Shown here piece by piece: positions 1 to 6,982 of a stretch of 18,099 bases of DNA. The stretch comes from Acidimicrobiia bacterium. Lineage in GTDB: Bacteria; Actinomycetota; Acidimicrobiia; Spongiisociales; JAHEDJ01. The position numbers were made by a program, and so were the translations under genes. The DNA lies in contig JAUVQS010000015.1 of assembly GCA_030598025.1 (NCBI GenBank), positions 1 through 18,099 of the forward strand, written 5' to 3'. The notes beneath the pieces are model-generated. The model was not told the DNA's origin. It ran no database searches and worked only from the letters and a program-made list of their open reading frames with translations. Within the stretch, counting starts at the first letter, position 1. Each line of letters starts with the position of its first letter.

Positions 1-864
1 CTCCGGCTCTTCGGGATCTCGGCACTGGCGGTCGCACCGCTCGGTGTTGTCCCCAAGATGCTCGAGAGGTTCCTGACCCGTCCGGTCGTGCCCCTCGCGC
101 TGCAGGACACGGGACCCGACCTGCGACTTCGCCAATGGAGCATGATCATCGATCTCCGCTTCTGCGACGGCTGCCAGAGTCAAGGCACTGCCCCACAGTG
201 CACCCTCGCCTGCATTGAAGGGCACCTCGCCCCAGAACCCATGGAGTGGATCGAAGTCTTCGAGCAAGAACTGGAAGGCAACGGAACCCGCTTCCTCCCT
301 ACCCCTTGCCAGCAATGTCAGAACCCGCCATGTGTGAACGTGTGCCCGGTCGCCGCCACGTTCTCGACACCAGAGGGCCTGGTGCTCATCGACCAGGATC
401 GCTGCATCGGCTGCCGGATCTGCATGGCCTCCTGTCCGTACGATCGGCGCTTCTTCAACTGGGGTGATCCACCGGTGCCGACCGACGCCATGCTGGCCGA
501 ATACGACGTTGAACTCCAGGTCCCGGCGGTCAAGGGCACCGTCATGAAGTGCGACTTCTGTCCCGACATGATCCGGGCAGGCACTCTCCCGTACTGCATC
601 CAGGCGTGTCCCAACGACGCCATCTACTACGGCGACCTGGAGGAGGACGTCGCCAGCAACGGTGTGAACATCGTGGCGATCTCCCACTTCCTAGCCAACC
701 ATGATGCCTTCCGCCTCAAAGAGGAGTTGGGCACGCAACCGCGGGTCTTCTACCTCCCCGGCCACGGCGAAGCAATAGGAAGGGACCCCACCAAGACGGG
801 CCGACTGGCGACGCATTGGCCGTGGATACAACGAGTGATGGGAGCCGCTACATGGAGACGTTGA
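1..864 (+). CDS. 4Fe-4S ferredoxin-type electron-transfer subunit (DmsB/NrfC/PsrB/ActB-like), 5' truncated
   Basis: The reading frame is open from base 1, so the gene starts before the window; the ATG at 58 is unlikely to be the true start. Codons 1-17 encode a hydrophobic stretch (LRLFGISALAVAPLGVV) that looks like the core of an export signal, possibly Tat, whose arginine pair would lie upstream. Sixteen cysteines form four [4Fe-4S] sets, counted from codon 1: C55/58/67/71, C103/106/111/115 (CxxCxxPPCxxxCP), C135/138/141/145 (CxxCxxCxxxCP) and C184/187/199/203. This four-cluster layout is that of the electron-wire subunit of NrfD-type complexes, and an NrfD gene follows, overlapping its end by 13 bp. 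Inferred role: pass electrons between the membrane NrfD subunit and a catalytic or cytochrome partner. DmsB, NrfC, PsrB, TtrB and ActB types cannot be told apart without the upstream gene. Confidence 0.9.
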   Translation, partial: LRLFGISALAVAPLGVVPKMLERFLTRPVVPLALQDTGPDLRLRQWSMIIDLRFCDGCQSQGTAPQCTLACIEGHLAPEPMEWIEVFEQELEGNGTRFLPTPCQQCQNPPCVNVCPVAATFSTPEGLVLIDQDRCIGCRICMASCPYDRRFFNWGDPPVPTDAMLAEYDVELQVPAVKGTVMKCDFCPDMIRAGTLPYCIQACPNDAIYYGDLEEDVASNGVNIVAISHFLANHDAFRLKEELGTQPRVFYLPGHGEAIGRDPTKTGRLATHWPWIQRVMGAATWRR

Positions 865-2201
865 GCTCCTGGCAGCAAAGTTTGGAAGAAACGGCGCTGG
901 CCCCGTCGCGCCGGACAACCCGGTCCTACTACCTGTTCGTCGGTTTCCTGCTGGCCGTCATCGCCTGGGCCGGGTATGCCTACTCTGTGCAAGTTCGAGA
1001 AGGCCTAATCGTTACCGGAATGCGCGACCGCATCTCGTGGGGTCTATACATCACGATGTTTGTCTTCTTCATCGGTATCAGCCACGCCGGGACGCTGATA
1101 TCAGCCATTCTGCGAGTTTCGAACGCAAGCTGGCGCACTCCCGTCACGCGGATGGCAGAGTTCATCACCGCGGTAGCTTTGACCACGGGCGCACTATTCG
1201 TGATCTTCGATCTCGGCCGGCCCGACCGTCTGATGAACGTTCTGATACACGGCCGGTGGCAATCCCCAATCGTGTGGGACGTCGTAGCGGTCTCGACCTA
1301 CCTCACCGCCAGCGTCTTCTATCTCTACTTGCCAATGGTTCCCGATCTCGCCCTCTTCCGGGACCGTTTCTCCTCGGGCGCTTCGAAGCTCCGGAGCTGG
1401 ATCTACCGGCACCTGGCGATCAACTGGATCGGATCAGCCCTCCAGAAGAGACACCTGGCTCGCGCTATCTCCATCATGATGATTCTCATCATCCCGATCG
1501 CCGTGTCGGTGCACACGGTGGTCTCCTGGATCTTCGCCATGACATTGCGAGAAGCATGGAACAGCACCATCTTCGGATTCTTCTTCGTGGCCGGCGCCAT
1601 CTTCTCGGGGATCGCAACGCTCATCATTGTCATGGCGATCCTTCGGCGTGTATATCGCCTCGAGAAGTTCATCACAGAGAAGCATTTCTTGTATCTCGGC
1701 TACTTGATGGCCGCTATGGCCGGGGTGATGATCTACGCCAATATCTCCGAGTACGTAACCACCGGCTTCAAACTCGAAGAAGGCGAGGACTTCCTCTTCC
1801 GCCAACTCTTCATAGAGGAGTTCGCACCGTTCTTCTGGTTCTACTTCATCGGAGGGCTCCTCCTGCCGGTGGCGATCATGCTCAAGAAGTCATTCCGCAC
1901 CATCCCCGGCGTAGTTGTCACCGCAGTTCTCGTCGACTTGGGCATGTGGATCGAGCGGTATTTCATCGTCGTCACCGGCCTGCGCGCTCCTCTCATGCCC
2001 TACGAACCGGCCAGCTACGCACCGACCTGGGTCGAGTGGTCGATCACGGCCGGCGGATTCGCCTTCTTCGCTCTGCTGATCGCCGTTTTCGTGAAGTTCT
2101 TCCCGATCCTGGCAGTTTGGGAGATGGTCGAAGAACGTGAGAAAGTCGAAGCCGAACATGAGGCATCGGTAGCCGCACGACGAACCGAGGAGCCGGCGTG
2201 A
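852..2201 (+). CDS. nrfD: NrfD/PsrC/ActC-family polytopic membrane subunit
   Basis: A 449-residue, very hydrophobic protein with about ten predicted membrane segments (roughly residues 26-44, 63-88, 104-120, 141-162, 205-225, 236-265, 279-298, 323-344, 353-372 and 397-422). The stretch around residues 63-100 (SWGLYITMFVFFIGISHAGT, then SAIL, then SWRTPVTR) and FDLGRPDRL at 119-127 are hallmarks of the NrfD superfamily and most resemble the ActC branch. Family members carry the quinone site and pair with a four-cluster Fe-S protein, as here. I chose the ATG at 852, preceded by GGGAG at 840-844; a TTG at 816 in the same frame would add 12 residues but has a weaker case. The C-terminus is charged and probably cytoplasmic. 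The gene overlaps the Fe-S gene by 13 bp and the next gene by 4 bp, so the products are probably made together. The symbol names the superfamily, not a proven nitrite-reduction role. Confidence 0.9.
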   Translation: METLSSWQQSLEETALAPSRRTTRSYYLFVGFLLAVIAWAGYAYSVQVREGLIVTGMRDRISWGLYITMFVFFIGISHAGTLISAILRVSNASWRTPVTRMAEFITAVALTTGALFVIFDLGRPDRLMNVLIHGRWQSPIVWDVVAVSTYLTASVFYLYLPMVPDLALFRDRFSSGASKLRSWIYRHLAINWIGSALQKRHLARAISIMMILIIPIAVSVHTVVSWIFAMTLREAWNSTIFGFFFVAGAIFSGIATLIIVMAILRRVYRLEKFITEKHFLYLGYLMAAMAGVMIYANISEYVTTGFKLEEGEDFLFRQLFIEEFAPFFWFYFIGGLLLPVAIMLKKSFRTIPGVVVTAVLVDLGMWIERYFIVVTGLRAPLMPYEPASYAPTWVEWSITAGGFAFFALLIAVFVKFFPILAVWEMVEEREKVEAEHEASVAARRTEEPA

Positions 2202-3562
2202 GGCACAGTATCGCGTGGCTCCGGCTGCTCCGAGCGGTGACCTCGGGCGCAATCGTCATTGGCTCCCTGGTCTTCTTCGCACTCCCGGCCTCCGCCGAAC
2301 ACCTCATCATCGACGTAGCAACACCGGACGCGGCGGCGCTCGGCGACGAAGTTCCAATCACGGTCACCGCCCGGTCGGCGGATTCGAACAAGCCGGTGGC
2401 CGGAGCCACCGTGCTCTTCTACGCGGCGAAGAGCTTCGCCGGGGTCACAGGCGAAGCTGAACTTGGATCCGCCGTCACCAACGACGCAGGAGTTGCCGTC
2501 TTCTCGATAACGGTTCACGTGGCCGGCGTACAGGGCGTTCGGGTTGAGGTGATCGGGGGCGGTGAAACACAAGACCAGTCAATATCCCTGCCTGTCACGG
2601 TCGGCGATCAACTCCATCAATCAGAGGCGGGTGTTGATCTTCCCGGCCTCGGCGCCTGGGTGGTCGTATTGGTGGTTGCCGCTGCCTGGATCATCTTCCT
2701 GGCCGCCGGTCGGGCGGTCATGGCCGCTTCTCGCGTTCCCGCCGGTGAGAGGGAGATCGAAGCGACATCTGGCCCCTCGCTGGGCCAAATGAAGACCTCA
2801 CACCTGGCGACAATCATGATGACGGTCTCGGTGCTGGTCGCGGCAGGCCTGGTCGCGATCCTCTTGCGAAGTCCAGAGACTCATTCCAACCTGAATCCGG
2901 AGGGATACGACCGGACGCCGGTCGCCTTCCTCGAAGCCAAGTACGCCTACACCGGCCTGGGACTGTCGGAGGATGCGGTAGCAGCGGGTGAAGACCTGAC
3001 CGGCAGAGACGTCTTTCTGAGGAGCGGCTGCGCCGGATGCCACGGAGTGAACGCTGAGGGGACGGCCTCGGCGCCGTCCCCGGCATGGGCGAGCCCCGGG
3101 CGACTCGAGCAAATCGTGCGCGATGGATCTGTCGGCATGCCTTCGTACGGGGTCGAGGAATTGAGCGGACAAGAACTCGACGCGCTCCACGTATTCCTTC
3201 TGGAAGCACAGACCTCTCCCATCGTGCAAGAGCGGTTTGCCGCGACTCAACCCGACTCTCTGCCCGTTACAACCGGTGACGAGATCCCTACGTTCGCCGA
3301 CAACGTCGGCCCTATCCTCACTGCTCGATGCGCGGCGTGCCACGGCAGCGCAGGCGGGTGGTCGGCTGCCGACTACGACTCGGTCATGACGACCGGGACC
3401 AACTCGCCCGTTGTGGTTCCCGGCGACCCGGAGAACAGCCTGCTCGCGCAGAAGATCCTCGGCGTTCAGACAACGGGTGCCTTGATGCCGCCGAGCGGCA
3501 CCCTCCCGGATGCTGAAATCCGAACCATCATCGACTGGATCAGCGCCGGAGCCGGACGGTGA
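2198..3562 (+). CDS. Membrane-anchored Ig-like domain / dihaem cytochrome c protein
   Basis: A 454-residue multi-domain protein. Residues 1-29 are a Sec signal ending in ALPASA. Residues about 30-132 form a bacterial Ig-like beta domain (NKPVAGATVLF and VTNDAGVAVFSI are typical strands). Hydrophobic segments at about 150-176 and 204-226 would make a hairpin through the membrane, so the Ig-like and cytochrome parts both face outward. A class-I-type c domain has CAGCH at 278-282 and a likely axial Met in SVGMPSYG. A second domain has CAACH at 378-382, with GDPENSLLAQKI and LMPPSG, like haem-c domains found at the ends of planctomycete-type cytochromes. The GTG start at 2198 overlaps the nrfD stop (GTGA) and follows GAGGAG at 2187-2192. 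It probably takes electrons from or gives them to the NrfD/Fe-S pair; the Ig-like part may mediate docking. Domain calls are by eye. Confidence 0.85.
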   Translation: MRHSIAWLRLLRAVTSGAIVIGSLVFFALPASAEHLIIDVATPDAAALGDEVPITVTARSADSNKPVAGATVLFYAAKSFAGVTGEAELGSAVTNDAGVAVFSITVHVAGVQGVRVEVIGGGETQDQSISLPVTVGDQLHQSEAGVDLPGLGAWVVVLVVAAAWIIFLAAGRAVMAASRVPAGEREIEATSGPSLGQMKTSHLATIMMTVSVLVAAGLVAILLRSPETHSNLNPEGYDRTPVAFLEAKYAYTGLGLSEDAVAAGEDLTGRDVFLRSGCAGCHGVNAEGTASAPSPAWASPGRLEQIVRDGSVGMPSYGVEELSGQELDALHVFLLEAQTSPIVQERFAATQPDSLPVTTGDEIPTFADNVGPILTARCAACHGSAGGWSAADYDSVMTTGTNSPVVVPGDPENSLLAQKILGVQTTGALMPPSGTLPDAEIRTIIDWISAGAGR

Positions 3563-3618
3563 AAGGCTACGATCGCAACCTTCAGAACGGGCGCGAAGAC
3601 ACACGGGGACGGCGAGTG

Positions 3619-5067
3619 ATGCTTACGCCCACCAAGGTGTCATTGGCCGGCGCCGCGGCGCTAGGCCTCGCCTTCATGATCGGAGCGCCTCTCTCTGCCT
3701 CGCCGGGTCCGGTGGTGGGCGCCGATGTGAGCGGCCCGGCGGCAAATACTCGCCTCCAGCCGACGGCTGATACAGACCAGATCTACGCGGAGCAGTGTGC
3801 GCCATGCCACGGCGATACAGGCGAGGGTGCTTCAGCGCCATCGCTCGAGGACTCATCGCTATCACCGAGCGACAGATTCGAGATCATCAGCGAGGGTCGC
3901 GGCGCCATGCCCGCCTTTGCTCCCACCCTCACCACAGAAGAGGTCCAGGCCGTGTCGGACCTGGTTGGGCGCCTGGTTGGAGTCGGCATCTATCGCGATC
4001 AGTGTGCCCCTTGCCACGGAGAGAACCTGGAGGGCGGAGTCGGGCCACCCCTCCTTGGTGTTGCCATCGATCCTGAACAACAAATGTCGATCGTGACCGA
4101 AGGGCGAGGGGCGATGCCTGCCTTCGGCCCAACCCTTTCGGAGGAACAACTTCGCGTGCTGGAGTCATTCCTCACTTCGGCGATGGAAGACGCCCCACCC
4201 CCGACCGAGACCGCGGAACAGTTGTACGAATCGAATTGCGCCTTTTGCCACGGCACCGAATTGGAAGGAGGGATCGGACCCTCACTTGCCGGGTCCACCC
4301 TCAACGAGACCGAGCTCGCCGGCATCATCGATGACGGAACCGGCACTATGCAGGGCTTTGCCGACTCCCTTTCCCCGGAAGAGGTCTCTGCACTTGTCGA
4401 CTTCGTGTTCAGAGCGCAAGTCGAGACCACCGATTCTGTTCCAGAGGTAGTCGCTGATGTAGTCACGGAGGAGGTCGCGGCTGAGCTCTACGCGGAGAGC
4501 TGCCGGACCTGTCACGGACCCGGCGGGGAAGGCGGGGCGGGACCAGCATTGCTGAATCTTTCCTCGACTGATGCAGAACTGGCTTCGGTAATCGCCGATG
4601 GGAGAGGTTCTATGCCGGGATTCGGCACGGCTTTCTCAGAAAGTGAGATAACGGCCGTAGCTCTATACACGGCTGCCCTCAGTCTTGACACGCAGACGGT
4701 CGCTCCACCTCAAGCAATTCCGGCCGACGGCTTGTCGCTCTTTCTGGGGCACTGCTCGGAATGCCACGGCGAATCTGGCGAAGGCAAAACTGCGCCCAAC
4801 CTGGCGGGTGCCGACCTGGGCGCGAACGAAATCGTCGTTCACGTGTGGTCTGGCCATCCCGACATGCCGGCATTTCATGAGACCCTCACACCGGACGAGA
4901 TCCTGGCCGTCTCCTCCTACGCCGCCGATCTGGCACCGACTGGTTTGGCCGGCGAAGATGCGGAGACGACAACCGACTGGGCCAAGATCATCGCTCTGGT
5001 CCTAGCCGTTCTAGTAGTTGTGGGCGTCGCACTCCTGGCATACAGGAGATTCACGCGCCCTCGCTGA
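3619..5067 (+). CDS. Pentahaem cytochrome c of five tandem single-haem domains, C-terminal anchor
   Basis: About 482 residues from the ATG at 3619. The sequence holds five CxxCH sites at residues 60 (CAPCH), 129 (CAPCH), 207 (CAFCH), 295 (CRTCH) and 379 (CSECH). Each is followed by HGxxxEGG-like residues and then a likely axial-Met motif (AMPAF, AMPAF, TMQGF, SMPGF, DMPAF) and an acidic helix such as SPEEV. The repeat spacing of 69-88 residues shows that single-haem class-I domains were duplicated in tandem. Residues about 1-28 form a signal peptide (LSA before the cut); residues about 454-476 are a membrane anchor followed by YRRFTRPR. A GTG at 3559 overlapping the previous stop (GTGA) would add 20 charged residues ahead of the signal; I prefer 3619 because it puts the signal peptide at the N-terminus, but coupling makes 3559 possible. 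Inferred role: a flexible extracytoplasmic electron wire or reservoir. Confidence 0.88.
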   Translation: MLTPTKVSLAGAAALGLAFMIGAPLSASPGPVVGADVSGPAANTRLQPTADTDQIYAEQCAPCHGDTGEGASAPSLEDSSLSPSDRFEIISEGRGAMPAFAPTLTTEEVQAVSDLVGRLVGVGIYRDQCAPCHGENLEGGVGPPLLGVAIDPEQQMSIVTEGRGAMPAFGPTLSEEQLRVLESFLTSAMEDAPPPTETAEQLYESNCAFCHGTELEGGIGPSLAGSTLNETELAGIIDDGTGTMQGFADSLSPEEVSALVDFVFRAQVETTDSVPEVVADVVTEEVAAELYAESCRTCHGPGGEGGAGPALLNLSSTDAELASVIADGRGSMPGFGTAFSESEITAVALYTAALSLDTQTVAPPQAIPADGLSLFLGHCSECHGESGEGKTAPNLAGADLGANEIVVHVWSGHPDMPAFHETLTPDEILAVSSYAADLAPTGLAGEDAETTTDWAKIIALVLAVLVVVGVALLAYRRFTRPR

Positions 5068-5095
5068 TGTCGACTCGGACCCGGCGCTAAGGAAG

Positions 5096-5177
5096 CCCCC
5101 TCTGTCGCCGCAACGGCGACATCTCCCCCGCTCCCGCAGGGGAGAAACTCGTGCCCCGCTTCTGCGGGGGAGAAACG
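5096..5177. repeat. Compound palindromic extragenic element (three hairpins) between convergent genes
   Basis: Three hairpins stand in a row. GTCGCCG (5104-5110) pairs perfectly with CGGCGAC (5114-5120) across a CAA loop. CTCCCC (5123-5128) pairs with GGGGAG (5139-5144). CCCCGC (5154-5159) pairs with GCGGGG (5164-5169) across TTCT. The motif GGGGAGAAAC occurs twice, at 5139-5148 and 5167-5176, giving a 28-bp period. The position between two convergent genes suits a bidirectional transcription stop, but no T-run follows any stem, so an intrinsic terminator is not shown. The layout CCCCCTCTGTC-hairpin-GACATCTCCCCC resembles, from memory, dispersed extragenic palindromes in other bacteria. Confidence 0.7.
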
Positions 5178-5188
5178 CCTAGGGCCAA

Positions 5189-5230
5189 GTCCGAGTTGCT
5201 GTTGGCTGATGGCTGATGGCTGAGGGCTGG
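5189..5230. repeat. Heptamer repeat tract A
   Basis: Six consecutive 7-bp units: GTCCGAG, TTGCTGT, then TGGCTGA three times exactly (5203-5209, 5210-5216, 5217-5223), then GGGCTGG. The tract is non-coding and lies just downstream of the stop of the NapC-type gene on the minus strand. The stretch CGAGTTGCTG (5192-5201) also occurs in tract C at 8450-8459. Confidence 0.75.
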
Positions 5231-5245
5231 GCGGCGAAGCAGCCC

Positions 5246-6835
5246 CTAATACCCCGACTCGCGGGTGTGACACTGGGTGCACTTGACCGTTTCCCAGACG
5301 CTCCCGATCTCGAGGGGGTGGATGAAGTCGACACCGGCGATGTCACTCACCAGTTCGTTGAGATCGTCAGACGCGCCCTGGGCGATGATGGTATGGCAGG
5401 TTTTGCACTCCAGCGACAGAGACTCTCCGGCCTCGTTGATCTGGCCGCCGCCGTGACATCTGAAACACCCATCGTTGACGAAGTGGCTCAGGTTGTTCTC
5501 ACGGGCTCGGTAGTCGGTGTTCATCTCCGGGAAGAAATTGCCTTCGTAGATCTGAAGCAGCACCCCGACTGCCTTCTCGATGTCCTCGCTCAACTCTGCG
5601 GCGCGAGAGGGATACTGACCGGCGTAGTAGTCGCGCAACCCGGCCGGAATCTCTTCGAGAGCCTCATCGAGCGTGGCGTACTCGGCATTGAGCAGATCAA
5701 CGCCGATCGTTCGAATGAACGGCAAATCACCGGAGATCTCGCCCTTGGAGAGAGCCAGGTTCACGGCCACAGCCGGGGGCTTGAACTGGTGGCTGGGCCG
5801 GTTGTGACAGTCCACGCAATCCATCACGCGGAGTTCCGTCTCGAGACCGTCGGGATCGGGGTAGGTGGCGTTGGGATCGGCGTAGGTCAGCACGGTCCCG
5901 TCCGGTTTGGTCACCCGGAACCACGGGATCTCCTGCCGTTTCGTATCGACCGGGATGTACTCGACAACGCTGTCGGTCACCATGTGCCAGTGAATCCCCT
6001 CGGCACGACCCGTCTGCGGGTTACCCCCACCGATATTGACGAGGAGTGAAATCGTCCATGGTGAGTTCGCCTCATCGGTTCGGTAGTACTGCTTCGTCTT
6101 CAACTTCTGCCCGTAGAACTGCTCCGGCCAGTGACATTCCTCACACGTTTCGGGCGCAGGTCGAAGGCTGACCACCGGCGTGTGGATCGGTCGAGTGTAT
6201 GAATCCATCGCAACCGCCAGCACCTGCCGGATTCCGTCAATCTTCGACTGGACCCAGAACGAGGTACCCGGGCCGATGTGACACTCAACGCACGGGACAC
6301 GGGCATGGGCCGAATCACCGTATGTCTCAATCTGAGGGCCCATCACCGTGTGGCAGGTCTCACCACAAAACGCCACGGATTCGGTGGCCTCATAGCCACG
6401 AAAACCGGCATAAATGAACACGACTACCAGGAACCCGCTCAGACCGAGGAAGAGCCACAGGTTGCGCATGTACCGAGCACTGGAAGGGATGATCGTCAAA
6501 CGCCAGCGAACCAGCTCACCTTTTCGCTTCGCAGAAGAAACCTGCACGCGGATCGCGACCAGAAAGAGCAGCAATCCGAGGATGCCGATCACCGGGGCTC
6601 CGATGAAAGCAACCAGCGCGCGGTAGGGGTTCTCCGTCTCCGACATATAGTCGAGACCGAGCAGCACGACGAAGACGAGCATGCCGGAGATCATGAGTGC
6701 GCCACCCAGCGCGGCAAGGGGGTGACCGTAGAGCGACTTGGTGGTCGCCTCTTCCTCGGCGATAGCCTCAGATTCGAGAATTTCCGGTTCTTCGCCCTCC
6801 GGCGGATCTTGTGGCTCGTTCGACATGTCGTCCAT
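5246..6835 (-). CDS. NapC/NirT-type membrane multihaem cytochrome c (seven haem sites)
   Basis: A 529-residue protein with an acidic cytoplasmic N-terminus (residues 1-35) and three membrane segments at about 39-62, 72-96 and 125-147. A large outward domain follows. Haem sites: CGETCH at 157-162 (CX3CH spacing), then CVECH 182, CEECH 231, CVDCH 340, CFRCH 457, CKTCH 477 and CTQCH 519. The third membrane segment followed by FCGETCHTVMGP and VPCVECHIGPG is the NapC/NirT/NrfH pattern, a family that takes electrons from quinols and gives them to outer partners. Usual NapC proteins have one membrane segment and four or five haems, so this one is extended at both ends. The ATG at 6835 is preceded on its strand by GAGGGG, six bases away. 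It converges on the redox operon and may be its electron donor or an independent branch. Confidence 0.9.
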   Translation of the reverse strand: MDDMSNEPQDPPEGEEPEILESEAIAEEEATTKSLYGHPLAALGGALMISGMLVFVVLLGLDYMSETENPYRALVAFIGAPVIGILGLLLFLVAIRVQVSSAKRKGELVRWRLTIIPSSARYMRNLWLFLGLSGFLVVVFIYAGFRGYEATESVAFCGETCHTVMGPQIETYGDSAHARVPCVECHIGPGTSFWVQSKIDGIRQVLAVAMDSYTRPIHTPVVSLRPAPETCEECHWPEQFYGQKLKTKQYYRTDEANSPWTISLLVNIGGGNPQTGRAEGIHWHMVTDSVVEYIPVDTKRQEIPWFRVTKPDGTVLTYADPNATYPDPDGLETELRVMDCVDCHNRPSHQFKPPAVAVNLALSKGEISGDLPFIRTIGVDLLNAEYATLDEALEEIPAGLRDYYAGQYPSRAAELSEDIEKAVGVLLQIYEGNFFPEMNTDYRARENNLSHFVNDGCFRCHGGGQINEAGESLSLECKTCHTIIAQGASDDLNELVSDIAGVDFIHPLEIGSVWETVKCTQCHTRESGY

Positions 6836-6884
6836 TACACACCCCTCGTCTCAGGGAAGGAGCATACGAAGTATTTCAGCCCCA

Positions 6885-6901
6885 ACCATAGGGCCCATGG
6901 T
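6885..6901. other. Imperfect palindrome upstream of the NapC-type gene
   Basis: ACCAT-A-GGG pairs with CCC-ATGGT, with one bulged A at 6890; the centre is GGGCCC. It lies 50-66 bp upstream of the NapC-type start, where an operator or a leader hairpin could sit. It is short and no function is shown. Confidence 0.35.
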
Positions 6902-6924
6902 CCCGATCCTGCGAGGACACCCGC

Positions 6925-6966
6925 GAGATAGTCGCGGGTCGCGGGTCGCGAGTCACGAGTCCCACA
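6925..6966. repeat. Heptamer repeat tract B
   Basis: Consecutive 7-bp units: GAGATAG, TCGCGGG, TCGCGGG, TCGCGAG, TCACGAG, TCCCACA. The middle four differ from one another at no more than two positions. The tract sits in the 147-bp gap between the deaminase stop and the NapC-type start and shares the unit TCGCGAG with tract C. Confidence 0.75.
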
Positions 6967-6982
6967 AGACCCGTGCAGGGAA

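Noticed and set aside
1037..2140. A 367-codon frame within nrfD
   Set aside because: It is out of frame with a clearly conserved membrane protein, and its Arg/His-rich translation is typical of frame-shifted high-GC coding DNA.
5104..5169. Intrinsic transcription terminator
   Set aside because: The stems are strong but no T-run follows on either strand, so it is reported as a palindromic element with only possible terminator function.
5096..5230. CRISPR array
   Set aside because: The repeats are 7-bp or 28-bp imperfect units without equal unique spacers, and no cas gene is present.
5216..6049. A 277-codon plus-strand frame opposite the NapC-type gene
   Set aside because: It runs antisense to a gene with seven haem motifs and membrane segments; its translation shows no recognisable family or signal, so it is a GC-driven shadow.
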